Shown: piece by piece, positions 1 through 10,639 of the stretch
Layout of the letters: each line of letters starts with the position of its first letter
How positions within the stretch are numbered: the stretch's first letter is position 1
DNA from: Aptenodytes patagonicus
Taxonomy: Eukaryota > Chordata > Aves > Sphenisciformes > Spheniscidae
Length of the DNA stretch: 64,000 nucleotides
NCBI RefSeq assembly: GCF_965638725.1
Contig: NC_134949.1
Coordinates: 14,010,951-14,074,950, forward strand
Direction: 5' to 3'
Notes under the pieces: model-generated
What the model was told of the DNA's origin: nothing
Seen by the model: only the letters and a program-made list of their open reading frames with translations
Databases searched by the model: none
Program-made: the position numbers and the translations under genes

Positions 1-322
1 GGAGCCGCGCCGGGGCAGGGCGAAGTGGCGCTGCGACGGGGACGGGGGCGGTGGCGGCGGTCCCTGCGCCCGGGCGGAGGGGCGGCCGGGGCAGGTGAAG
101 ACGGTCCCGCACGGCCGGGAGCCCCGAGGAGCCCCTCGCCCGGCCTGACCTGGAGCACGGCACACGGCCGCGCTTTTCCCCGTCCAGGGCGCCCGCGCCC
201 TCCCGCCCCCCTCCCCTGCGCAGCTGCGGGCCCTGGGTGCCGCTCCGCGCTGCGGGACCCCGCCGGGGCCGCCCGTCGCCGGGGGACGCGCAGCGCCGAG
301 CACGGCGGGCGCCTGCACCTAC
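1..322 (-). other. RELN: 5' part of RELN intron 1 (CpG island)
   Basis: GC-rich, CpG-dense sequence lying directly downstream of the exon 1 splice donor on the minus strand. It continues the promoter CpG island into intron 1. ORFs on both strands here come from the high GC content and resemble no known protein. No second exon is visible. Confidence 0.85.
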
Positions 323-551
323 CGTGGTACTCCTGGCCGGGCACGTAGGCGGCGGGGCTGCCCGCGATGTGGAGGGCGATGAGCACCTCGCCCTGCTCGC
401 CGTCGCCCTCCAGCTCGCCGTGGTGGGTGCAGAGGAAGAAGAAGGGCGAGAAGCGGGCGCGGGGGGCGGCCGCCCGGCCCGCCGCCAGCAGGGCACCCAG
501 GGCGGCCAGCAGGCAGGGCCAGCCCCCGGGGACGCCCCGCCGCCGCTCCAT
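323..551 (-). CDS. RELN: Reelin (RELN), coding exon 1
   Basis: This is the first coding exon of reelin, the large secreted extracellular-matrix glycoprotein that binds VLDLR/ApoER2 and guides neuronal migration. The 229 nt encode 76 residues plus one base of codon 77. Residues 1-4 are MERR; an Arg/Gly-rich n-region is followed by a Leu/Ala hydrophobic core (about residues 12-25), which makes a signal peptide. Residues 33-76 then contain [20 protein letters not shown] and end in VPGQEYH, a near-exact match to the start of the vertebrate reeler domain. The ATG at 551-549 has a strong context (A at -3, G at +4). The exon ends at 323 with a consensus donor (G|GTAGGT, 322-317), so intron 1 is phase 1, as expected since codon 77 of reelin is Val (G|TN). 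The mature N-terminus between the signal peptide and RFSP is Ala/Arg/Pro-rich. The remaining exons lie outside the window on the left. Family assignment is by sequence recognition and is very secure. Confidence 0.97.
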
Positions 552-788
552 GCTGCTGCCGCCGGCGCCGCTGGGGCATCCAGGGCACGGCGGGGCCGCC
601 GCGCCGCTCCGCTCCCCACGGGACGGGGCGGGACGGGACGGGGCGGGCGCTGCCCCCCGCCGCGGCCCGCGGGAGTTCGTGGGGAGGCGGGCGCGGGCGC
701 GGAGCGGACCGCGGCGCGGGCAGGGGCGGCCCCTCCGCGCCGGCCGAAGGCTGCGCCGTCCCCGCCTGCCGCTGCCGGGGTGCGGGGC
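552..788 (-). other. RELN: Probable RELN 5' UTR
   Basis: GC-rich leader immediately upstream of the RELN ATG. It has two GC boxes (GGGGCGGG-type, at about 625-632 and 640-647 on the plus strand) and an upstream ATG at 579-577 that is out of frame with the reelin start. The upper limit is inferred: it assumes that the AT-rich TATA-like element at 815-826 sets a start site about 30 nt downstream. A UTR of about 235 nt is similar in length to mammalian RELN leaders. The true transcription start is not visible in the sequence. Confidence 0.5.
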
Positions 789-814
789 ACGGAGCTGGGA
801 GTGCGAGGGCTGGG

Positions 815-826
815 AATAATTTATTT
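815..826 (-). promoter_or_regulatory. TATA-like AT island in the RELN promoter
   Basis: Read on the minus strand this is AAATAAATTATT, an isolated 12-bp AT-only block inside very GC-rich DNA. It lies about 265 nt upstream of the RELN ATG, in the right place for a core promoter element. It is not a perfect TATAAA, and CpG-island promoters often lack a TATA box, so its function is inferred. Confidence 0.35.
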
Positions 827-861
827 CCCCCGGTGTCGGGGTGGGAGGGAGGGGAAGGTCC

Positions 862-904
862 CTCCCCTCCTCCTCCTCCTCCGCCTCCGCCGCCGCCGCC
901 GCCC
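862..904. repeat. CCT/CCG trinucleotide tract (GGA/GGC on the RELN strand)
   Basis: A run of CCT triplets (about 867-881) passes into CCG triplets (about 881-904). On the RELN strand this reads GGC...GGA. It sits just upstream of the inferred transcription start. Mammalian RELN has a polymorphic GGC repeat in its 5' UTR next to the ATG; here the triplet tract is about 310-350 nt upstream of the ATG, so it is similar in kind but not clearly the same repeat. Confidence 0.8.
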
Positions 905-999
905 GCTCCTCCCGCTCCTCGCTCTGCGCGCCGGTGTGCGGTGCTGCCGCTGCGGGGACGCGTACTCCGGGCTGGGCTCTGCTGCCCGCCCTTTGTCTG

Positions 1000-1420
1000 C
1001 CTCCGGGTCCCTGCCCCTGCCTTGTCCCTGCCCCTGCCCCTGCCCCTTCATCCCCGCCCCAGCTTCTGCCCCTGTCTCTGCTCCTGGGTCCCAGCCCCTG
1101 CCACTGCCACTGCCCCGGCCCCTGTCCCCGCCCCAACACCTGAGTCCCTGCCCCTGCTCCCTCCTTGCTCCCGTGTCCCTGTCCTTCGGCCCCAACCCTT
1201 GTCTCTCTGTTTCTATCCCTCTATCCATCGTTTTGCCCCATCCCTCAGTCCCTCTGCTTCAGCCCCTGTCCTTTTGCCCTGTCCATCTGTCCTTGTCCCT
1301 CTGTCCCAGCCCCTGTGCACCTGCCCCAGCCCCCGTCCTTTCGCCCCTACCCCTCTGCCCCAGACCCTGCCCCTCCGCCCCTGTCCCTGCCCCAGCCACA
1401 GCCCTGCCTCTGCTGTACCT
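1000..1420. repeat. Degenerate CCCCTG / TGTCCC hexamer tract
   Basis: About 420 bp of strongly strand-biased C/T-rich sequence built from repeated CCCCTG, CCCTGC and GTCCCT words with scattered substitutions. The purine-rich complement is G-run-rich and could form G-quadruplexes. Long ORFs crossing it in several frames (for example 237-1457 plus) are low-complexity artefacts with Pro/Leu/Cys/Ser-rich translations. Confidence 0.8.
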
Positions 1421-2929
1421 GCACCCACTACTGGGGAAAAGTGAGATTTTTATTTAAACCTTCTCCACTACCATCTTCAAAATGATACACATGCACACAC
1501 ACCCCCGGAGGTGGGCTCTGCAGCTCGGGGAGGCCAGCGTGAGAGTCCACGGGGAGGGCAGGTCCCTAGGAGGGGGCTTCAGCCTTCCAGGAGTGTGTGC
1601 TCAGGCCCCTCATCCCAGGAAGAAGAGCAAACCCAGCGAGGACCACAAGGGGAATGAGCAGCTGAACACAAAACACTGGCAAGTAGAATAATTCATAAAA
1701 ACATACATTTTTAACAAAGCAGGACTGGCAGAGGGACCACAGCATCAGGAGACAGGAGCAAACCTACCAGGGTTTAAAGCATCCACCACACTGCTGCTGG
1801 ATCCCGACCAATGCCCAGAGACAGCCCGGGTGAGCGGTAGTGACATGATGTAATCGGAAAGGAGAGCCTACCTGCCAGCATTTTTGAAGTGCAAAATTGG
1901 CACTGTCCAGGGGCTCCCTCCTGGATTGGTTTCAGTGCCAGAGGGAAAGGTTCCCTCCACAGAGGCGTGAGCCACATGGATGGCACCACGCAGCTGCCCT
2001 ACATCCGTGCAGGCTGCTTCGCTGGCCCACCTCCCACCCAGCTGACGGAGAGCCCGCGCACAGTGGCCCGGGGGACATCCTTGCCATCTGCCCAACCTGC
2101 CTTTTCCGCTTGCTCTGCACCGAGCCCGAGTTCACCGCCACCAGCAAAACTTTGCTGCAGTTTCCCATCTTACTGGGTTGCTCCTCGCTAGGGATGGAGT
2201 GAGGCCATGTCCCTCGTTGGCTTGGATGGAGAAACGCACAGCGACACGATCCTGCTGCAAAGACGAAAGGGACCGGCGGTGCATGGTGTAGGGGACAGGG
2301 CAGCTCCCACCGCCACTCCAGCTGGCGGGCGTCCTGGGCCACTGCCGTGGAAACTGAGCTCCACAGCGGCGCCGCTGAGGTGTCAATCTGGCTCTGAGGC
2401 TTCCTTTTTAGCTGGGTTATTTATTTTTCAGCTTTGGGTATTTGTTTGTTTTGGTGGGTTTTTTTAACATCTGTGCCTCCTCCATAAATTTCAATGCTTG
2501 TAAAAGTGACAGACTAGTAGTATCATTTCCTCATGCCAAAATCTCATGCAGGCAAAGGCTGCGAAGGCTCGCTGGCAAAACCGCTGCCAATGGGACGTGT
2601 TCTCCCTTGTCTGCTCCTGCTTCCCTCCAGCGAGAGCTCGCCAGTGAGACCAGGCCATGCCAGAGGGGCTTCGGCTGAGCAAACACACCTCGGCTTATGC
2701 CCCCTCTGCCCAGCATCCATGGAAAGTCAGCCAGTCGGTTTGGGGGGCTGCCAGACGTAGCCAACTCTCTTATTTTAGAAAAAAGGTGGCGGCAGGGGAA
2801 GGAGGCAATGGGCTCCCACCACTGTGGGAGGAGGGGATGCCGGCTGCCTCTGCCAGGGTGCCACCATACCAGTTGCCAGCAATGTTTTTTCATTTTTTTT
2901 ATTCCAAAAGATAATTCCCTAAATAAGCT
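1421..2929. other. Intergenic, no feature seen
   Basis: Moderately GC-rich unique-looking sequence upstream of RELN. Several overlapping ORFs of 60-136 codons occur on both strands with no recognisable domain, and none has convincing splice context. It could hold RELN enhancers, but I see no specific site I can support. Confidence 0.6.
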
Positions 2930-3012
2930 TGGGACCGTGGGGGTAGCTAATCTGCCAGCAGATTTCAGGGCTCAGGCTAGTGCTCCCTGAAGTCACTGGG
3001 ATTTGGATAGGG
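2930..3012. repeat. Possible ancient sauropsid interspersed repeat fragment
   Basis: The words CCTGAAGTCACTGGGATTTGG and GATAGGGCCC resemble the widespread sauropsid repeat motif in which TTGACTTCAGTGGG is followed by TTTGGATCAGGCCC. The match is by eye, short and diverged, so this is a tentative call. Confidence 0.3.
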
Positions 3013-6000
3013 CCCATGCTGATGAATTTTAGGCAATTTTCTTTGTTTCCAGCTGCTTAGTATCCAGAGCAGCCAGGACTGTTAGTGCAGCCAGCCCACC
3101 CCTTTCCTCTACAAGCTGTGTGTGTCACTTACCAACGAGGGGACATTCAGTAAAGGAAAGCAAAAAAGATAACATCTCCACTTGGAAGCCTTGTGCCTCT
3201 CCTTAATTACCTCCTTCCTTCATTTCTTTATCTTATGCCTGTCTTATGCCTCTCGCTCTCCTTTCTCCTTTGTTTCTTACTCTTTCACAAGACCTCTAAC
3301 CTCTTCTTCATAGGGCAAGACAGGGAAGTCCCACGGTCATGGCCTGCCATCTCATCCAGGCTCTGTTGGTGGGGAATCCAGCAGAGACCTCAGACCGCTG
3401 ATATTCAAGGACACAGGACTCAAAGGGACCATTTGGGACCTCAAACCCCGTTTCCTGCACCCACCAGAAGTAGTGTAATGGACATCTAGTCCAGACAAGA
3501 TACCTGCCTTCTCAGACCCCACCCATCTAGGTCAAAAAATGCTTCCCAAAACTCTCCTGCACATTTCAGGCTCATCTTTGCATAGAAGAGCAATGCTAAT
3601 GGTGCCTGTCAGCAAAACAGGGGGACCCAGGGTATTGCAAAAACCACAAAACCCACAATTTTGCATGTCCCTACAATAGCAGGGAGACATTTGCTGAGTA
3701 CATTTGCAGGGAGCCAAGGCTGTGACCAAGCCCCATGCACCAGAGGGAAGGAAGAAAAAGAAGCTTCCAGTCCCTGCCAGTCTTTGCCTAAAGGAAAATT
3801 TCTTCTTGGTCCCAGTTCCAGCACGATCTCACTCATATGAGCACGATTTACCCCTAACTTACCCCAAACCTCACCTGGTCTGAAAGATTTTGTTATGACA
3901 CTTGCTGGTCCCTGGGTGGGCTTTTGCATTGGCTTCATATCCCCTCACTGCTCTGGATAAATACGGTACCTTGTTTTTGAAGATGAGGGGTTTATGCAAT
4001 GTCTTTGGCCAGAATTTCTCATTCATCCTTCTCCCATTGAGAGCAAAGCTAAGATATTATTATTAGTAACAATAAACTAGCTTATTTAAGAAAATTTACT
4101 AAGACCAACCCGTCTGTATCAAAATAAAAGCTTGTAAAAATCATAATAATCTCTATTTTCACACTCCTCTGATCCAAGATTCCTCATGTAAGTTACAACT
4201 ATTCCCTGTTGAAGGCAGAAAGCACCTAATGCAGCAGGACGGAGGTTACCACGGGCTTTCACCCCTTGTGCAGTATTTTTTTAACACAGAAAACAACAGG
4301 GAGTAAATCGAGATGAGAAATGAGTAAAGACTGTTGTCTGCAATGGGGAATGCAATAGGTGGAATGTAAATAATTACTTAGGAGGTACAGACCCCTTCCA
4401 AGCATGGGTGGTGGTGGGAAATCACAGCACAGATGGACGTGGCTGCAGTCCATATTAATTTATGGAAGTGATTATTCAGGCAGTGGAGCTGCTCACTTCA
4501 TTCAGGGAGAGAGCTCGCACCCCAAAAGCAGCATTGAAAAGCACATTAACAGGCAAGTAGCTGCCTCATTAATGTGGCCACAGCAGATAATTTTGCAAGG
4601 GTCAGGGTAGGCTGGGGAACCATTAAGTAACACCAAGCAATAAGGAGTTTTGTCTGAGCTCTTTGGGTCTGGGTAAAGGCTTTCATGGAAGAATGTAGAA
4701 AAACACTCTTGTCACTGTCACCATGTGGAGAGTCCTGATGCACGTCTTGTCCCAGCTTTTAACAACTTTCTATGACAAAAAATAAGGAAACTGCCTAGAC
4801 TTTCTACATAATCAGCTGCAAATACGAGAGCTATGGAGCACTAGGTTGCAAGTACCATTTATTGTGGTATAGCATGTAACATCTGAAAACAGGACAGCAA
4901 GTTGTAGCACTTTTGACTTTCTTATGCTAATAAAGACTATAAAGTGGACTTTCCAAAGTGAGATCTTTCCACCAAGTGTGTTTATTTTCTACTCATCCAT
5001 GCAAGCATGCAGCGTTTTCTCTGTATGTGTTTCCTCTTGACCGTCAGACAGACACAGAAAGCAGACCTGCTCTTTTTGCTGCTTGGAAGGTTTTGCTAAA
5101 GAAAGACTTACCGATGGCTAGAGGAGAACGATGTGGCGGATGTGCAGAAGAAACAACCTTTGCAGCTGATACAAGGGACGAATTGCCCATGATCACTTCA
5201 CCTTTGAAGAAGCATTGCCACGTTACTGGTGGTGGTGTTACCCCTGGCCCCCGCAGGCACTGTAGCTCAGGCATGTTCTTGTCGTCCTGAGACATAAGGG
5301 ATGAGTTTTACAGCTGGTCTTATGGAGGTGGAGAATGCAAGGTATTCAGCAAATACTCGCACTGAAACCTCAGCACACAACCGGACGGAGCTATTCAGGG
5401 CCAGTGTCCCATCCCATCCCATCCGTTCTTGTCCCAGACGTAGACTAGAAAAAATACAAATTGTTGAGGTGGACCTCTTCTGCCCACCTCAACAGGTGGG
5501 CCATCAACACCATCGAAGCACAACTGCAGGCTGGAAGGCCCTTCCTCAGTCATCCCAAGGTGTATGGGGTCTCTTCATAATCCCAATCAGGGAAATAAAT
5601 GGGGAGGATGGCTCTGACTATGCTAAAGTGAGATGAACCCCATGTCTCTTGGGGCTATCAGTCAAGTTGCAGCTTCAGTGTCAGTAAAGTTTGGCTTCAG
5701 CAAAGTTGAAGCACCTGCCTTGCGAATGCTGGACAGGAAAGTCAGAAGCAATTAGTAGCTAATCGATCTGGCCTCTTCTTCCAAAACAAAGTCTTCTGTT
5801 CATGAAGCCTCCTTGTTTTCTTCTCCTATTTATGCAGGGACTTACCAGAGAGGCCTGGCGCTCCGGAGCTGCCTTGCCCATGCCAAATAACCCTTTGGGA
5901 TGAATCCCTTTTTTGTGCACAGGACTTGTCACAGTCGGATAATAATGCAGTCTTGCCTTGCCAGTTACATGAACTTTGCTCTTAAGTAGAGCCCAAGTCA

Positions 6001-7337
6001 TTTCTAAACAAAGGCCTAAATGTGAAATTATAGGCAACTTCCATGCCTATGTTATTACGAGATTTTAATTTTTCTAGGGTAGGAACAATAGCAGCTGTTT
6101 GGCTGCTCCATTTTCCAGTGGGCTGGTACAATATGCATCTTCTGTAAACTGACATCTCATTATTTCATCTGAAAATAGAGTATTTAACTGTACACGTTTT
6201 TCTCTCTCTTGTATTGCATTTCATTCAAATGGGTTTAAACTTGTATTTCTTTATTGCTTATTAACTTTAATGAGGTATGAATATAAAAGAGAATATTAAA
6301 AGGCTTTTCTTTTTCAGAAAGGCATTTGTTTACAAACACTGTTGATGCTATCAAATAGGTGAGCCTAAGCCCTTAAATTTACTATTGATCTTGTAGCCAT
6401 TAAAAAAGGATATAAGATTAAAGAAACCCTCCAAACCAGGGAACAAGTATTAACAACTTTCTATTGTCTGGCTTAATAATAGAATTTAAGGGTGAATACT
6501 TTCAAAGGGTAGAAAGTTTTTATGCTTCGATACCTTATATATTTTATTTTTACGAAATTGCTTTAAAGATTTACATCTCCTACAGCAAATAAACTACGCT
6601 CATGCTTAGAAAAGAAGGTAGTGGGAGGGACTTTGAGCTTAACATTATTCTGAATATCCATTATGCATAAAAATAAAAATTGCTGAAGACAAATACACAA
6701 CAATCATTATGGTTCTTGCATTTATATGTTCCTAATTTGGATGAGCTTTCCTTTAATGTATGATTTTGGATGCAACACAGGCATAAGAATATACTGTTTT
6801 CTGTTTCCAATCCACTGTGCTGCTGTGCCCTATTAGCACCGCGTGAGGAGCGTACCGAAGCATATTTAAGGAAATTCCACTTGACTCTGGTTATTTACAA
6901 TTCTAATGTTCAAACTTGTTTGGCAAATCTGATTTTCAACATACTTTAAATAAACATGTCTTATACAAAGAGGCATCTCCAGCAACAAGTGTTCATGCCC
7001 ATGACTATTGTTTCCTACTATCCATTCGCCGCTCTGGATTTCCATGAAGAAATGTGGGTATTTACCCGTGTTACATCTGCATACTGAAGTTTCCAAGGCT
7101 TTCATTAACTTGCAAATATTTATCGTGGGTAGCCTTTATCTGAAGAATTTTTTAAATGTCAGTGGCCACAAAAGAAATGCTTGGTCCATTTTACAACCTA
7201 ATTTATCTCTCCACTTAGCTATTCTAGCTTGAATCACCCTAAGGACCCAAGGTACACAGGGCTAACAGGCCAGGACAGTTTTAACAGTTTACTTTGTGAA
7301 GGAAAGTGGGATGTAAATCCCGAGGAAGTCTATAAAG
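3013..7337. other. Intergenic, no gene seen; AT-rich middle part
   Basis: Unique-looking non-coding sequence. ORFs are short (about 110 codons or less), lie on both strands and show no family resemblance. Bases 6000-7100 are distinctly AT-rich and free of obvious repeats, a texture that can go with conserved non-coding elements near developmental genes, but conservation cannot be judged from one sequence. A short CCCAT pentamer run lies at about 5408-5424. Confidence 0.6.
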
Positions 7338-7443
7338 GATATTCCTTCTGTTTTATTTAATGATCACTAAACTTTCAGAGACCTGGAAAAGATATTCCTT
7401 CTTTTTTATTTAACGATTGCTAAACTTGCAGAGACCTGGAAAT
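7338..7443. repeat. 53-bp tandem duplication
   Basis: Two adjacent copies of a 53-bp unit (7338-7390 and 7391-7443). Both begin GATATTCCTTCT, contain TTTATTTAA and end CAGAGACCTGGAAA. They differ at about six or seven positions, so the duplication is not recent. It has no coding potential and no relation to the second 53-bp duplication near 62 kb. Confidence 0.9.
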
Positions 7444-9811
7444 ACATTTTACTGCAGGTTTTGAGGGCTTTCTCTTATTGTCTCTGCATTTAAAATGTAT
7501 CTAAAATATACAATTTGTGTGATTAAATGCCAGTGGACCTGTGCATGGAGATCCAAGACTCAACACTTTTATCTAAGGCACACAACTGCAGCCCATGGGG
7601 CTGCAAGCATTTTGCAAGGGTATATTTTGTTTGCCTACTGTCTACCACAAAAACTTTCTAGCTGTGGGTGCAAATATGACCCAAGCAAAAACTGAATGGT
7701 AGTTGCATCAAAGCTATTTAAAATAACCACAAATTTATGCAAACTGTGAGGATAAGCTGGGAGCCCCACTGACGGGCTGGGGCGAGCAGGAGGAGGGCAT
7801 CCCCAGACAGCGACCAGGCTGCAGGATCCATCCCACTGCCCCCACGCTCCCTGACCTGCAGCCCAGCGCAGGACATACACGAGGGTGTCAAAGCTTGTAA
7901 CTTATGTGAGACCCGGTCACCGGGCCACTGAATGCTCAGATTCGTTTTTCAGCCCATCGACATAGGGGTTAATGTGTTGGCTGCCCTCACTGACTGAGTC
8001 ACTGCATTTATGCACTGAACTCAATTTCATTTTTTTCCTTTTCTATTTTCTTCTTTTTTTTTTCTTTATTCTTTTTTTTTTTAACCCCCAGGAGGGGTTA
8101 AAGAGCATCTTTTGAAGTGGGAGTGGGAGCCTGGCTCTGGCTTTTGACACGAGCGGGCTCCCCACGGCGGCCTGGCAGCAGAGACTGGCTGGGCACCAAG
8201 CGAGAGGGACACAGGGGATGAGGGTAAGGGTGTTTTGCAGAGCCCTGCGGGATGGTTACAGAGTGCGAAGGGACCACACGTGTGTGCCCTCACGGGGCCC
8301 AGCGGTCTGTGAGTGGCTTGGCATGTGCAAGGGGCAGCCGGGCACCACCAGCAACAAGCCCAACCCATGGAGGTGCACACCGGGCAAAAAGCTGCCTCTG
8401 TCACAGCTTCAGGGACCCTTAAAGCCGGACACATGTGGGCCCGAGCCTGAAGGTAATGATACATGGGTGTAATGATACAGGTGATGTGAAAAGGCTGACA
8501 CAGTGATGAATAAATGGGAACAGAAAACAAACTGGTGGTAACTTCTTTCTTCTTCCCAGCACTATTGAAAATATCTGATTAGATCCTTGCATCCCCAGAG
8601 CTGCACAGTCACGCTACTTTTATTTAATTTCATCTGCTTGTAAATTGTCAAATTAATTGTTTTTCAGAGCAAGCCCTATCAGAGAAATATGTCAGGACCA
8701 TAACACACGGGGCCAGCATACAGTGACCATGTGAAAGCAGTAAGGAAGTTAGGAATGGTATCTCCAACTCCAGTTTTGACCCACAAAATGACTTTTTCAA
8801 TCAAAATAAGACTGCTTGGAAAATCAGACTCATAGGTTAATTTAAAAAAAAATCTTAATTCGTATTAGCAGTAAAGCAAAGCATTAGGATAAGCCAGAAT
8901 ATTATAGAATAAGCAGATATTTTTCATTATTCCAAATCCTCCACCAGAAGTCTAAAATTCATCAGTTATGAGTCAAATATTCCTCCCAGCTCCCTTTAAG
9001 AAGGTCACTGAGAAATTGCTTAGAGTGGTTGTCAATTAGAATCTCTTGTATAATATAAAGTACAAATGAGACCACAGCATTTTTATCCTCTAGAGGAATC
9101 ATGGTTATACTGCTAAGGAGTGATCTGGTTATTGGGAGAAAACTGTCTGGCTCCCATCTCTGCCCCTGGCTTCTCTTAGGGAAATCTGTCCTTCTGTGTC
9201 TCAGTGTCATCAGTTTTAACATGAGACCGTATCAGCCAGCCCAGGATGGGCAGCGGGCTCAGGGTGTGACTGTACTAGGTTAGATACTGATTGAAGTGCT
9301 ACTGAGCTTCCTTTACACTAACGATATTAAGTGCTTTTAGTAAAACAAGGAGTCTGCTTCACCAGCTTTTAAGTGGAAAGGTGCTCCTGACATCATCCCA
9401 ATGCCAGTAAGGTGGATCATAGGGCTCCACCAGGAAAGCTTCGCTCCAGTTCAGGGCTTTCTGGCCAGGCTACAACTTCATTTTATAAGGTCTTAAAGAT
9501 TTCCAGTGCCAGAAACTCTATTGCTCTCTCTTCAGGATGATGTAAGGGTGCTTTTTTAACTATTTGACCCATATAAAATATTTTCATTTTCAATACAATT
9601 GTCTTTCCCTTCCCCATTTTGAACTTTGCTCCACCAGTGCTAAATATCAGAGCTGAGTCACAGCAGAGGTATCTCCCCATGAAGGCACATCAGCTATGAA
9701 TAAGTCTCCTCTTATCCATCTCTTCAATAAGCTGAGCAGATTGACTTCTGTAAGTCCCAGTGAGCTCCCTGCTCAGCCCTCCATGGGTGGTAACCCCTCG
9801 AGAAGGACTCC
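7444..9811. other. Intergenic, no gene seen; T-rich tract
   Basis: Non-coding sequence with a pyrimidine-rich T tract at about 8030-8083 and a GC-richer patch at 8100-8460. ORFs in the patch (up to 149 codons on the minus strand) are Pro/Cys/Ala-rich and unrecognised. Confidence 0.6.
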
Positions 9812-10639
9812 CTAAAGAGTGGCATCCCCGTCAGACACGGGTCCTCCTGTTTCTTGTATGACACGATGCACAACGGTGTGAAAAGACGCCACGCTCATAA
9901 AACTGAACAGGCTCTTGGAAAGCTGCCACAGAGGGGAGGGGATGAACCTGTGAAACTGGCATCTTAAAATATGCTCCTGGGTCATCATGTGTTGACTTGT
10001 AGCAGGTTTAAAGATTTCTGATGGGTGTTTATAGAATCTGAACAAATCCCAGGGTGTACCTGTAAATCTCTGCTCATCTTTGCGTTTCTTCTGTTTTCTC
10101 AAAGTTCGTCTGAAGCCTGCCAGGATGACCCAGCCCTGCACGGGGGACCTCAGTAGCTCCAGTTCAGCCCCATTGCTTAGCTTCACACACCCACATAGGA
10201 ACTTCTGCCAGTCAATGTGCCAGCCCTGGATTGCCTTTTCCATGGTAGCTCCTTCTACAATAAAAACACATGACCATCCTCGATGTCTGTGCATCCCTGC
10301 AGCACCTGGACCATTGGCAAGGGAGTATCTGGCAAAGCAATGCCTATGAACATCCATACCCATTGCTTTTCCCCAAAAGACGTGGCAGAAGACACATGGT
10401 TGGCTGGCAGACCCCAGCGTATGCCCACCGTGACTGGAGGCAAGGGGCAGCCCCTCTGCTCCAATCCCTTGGAGACCCACAATGCTGCTGGGTGCCTGCT
10501 GCCCTGGGAGATTTCCCACTGCCCTCTGGGTCTGCAGGGCCATGGGAGGAGGACCCCAAGTGCGTCCCCAGGTGAGGCGAGCAGAGGAGTTGCTCCCAAC
10601 TTCAGTTTGCCCACCTAATGTAAGTGCTTCAAACCCCAT
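9812..10639 (-). other. Unrecognised 275-codon open reading frame, coding status doubtful
   Basis: This is the longest open frame in the window outside CR1 and low-complexity DNA. The translation starts MGFEALTLGG, is Trp- and Cys-containing, and has a basic stretch (RKQKKRKDEQ). I see no domain, signal peptide, membrane segment or start context supporting a gene, and shorter ORFs overlap it on the opposite strand. The local GC content of about 52% lengthens chance ORFs. It may be a random ORF or a decayed retroposed sequence. Confidence 0.15.

Larger units (their letters stand above)
1..970. promoter_or_regulatory. CpG island covering the RELN promoter, 5' UTR, exon 1 and start of intron 1
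   Basis: The first ~970 bases are strongly GC-rich with frequent CpG (many GCG, CGC and CCGG words) and GC boxes. Beyond about 1000 the sequence stays C/T-rich but CpG becomes rare, and after about 1450 base composition falls to that of ordinary intergenic DNA. This is the normal architecture of the RELN promoter in vertebrates. Confidence 0.85.

Noticed and set aside
319..588. 89-codon minus-strand ORF beginning at a GTG
   Set aside because: As a protein gene it is only an alternative frame of RELN exon 1. It is kept as an uORF observation from the ATG at 579, not as a gene.
237..1457. 406-codon plus-strand ORF at the left end
   Set aside because: It runs antisense through RELN exon 1 and then through the CCCCTG tract; the translation is low-complexity Pro/Leu/Ser/Cys and the frame is a by-product of GC-rich repeats.
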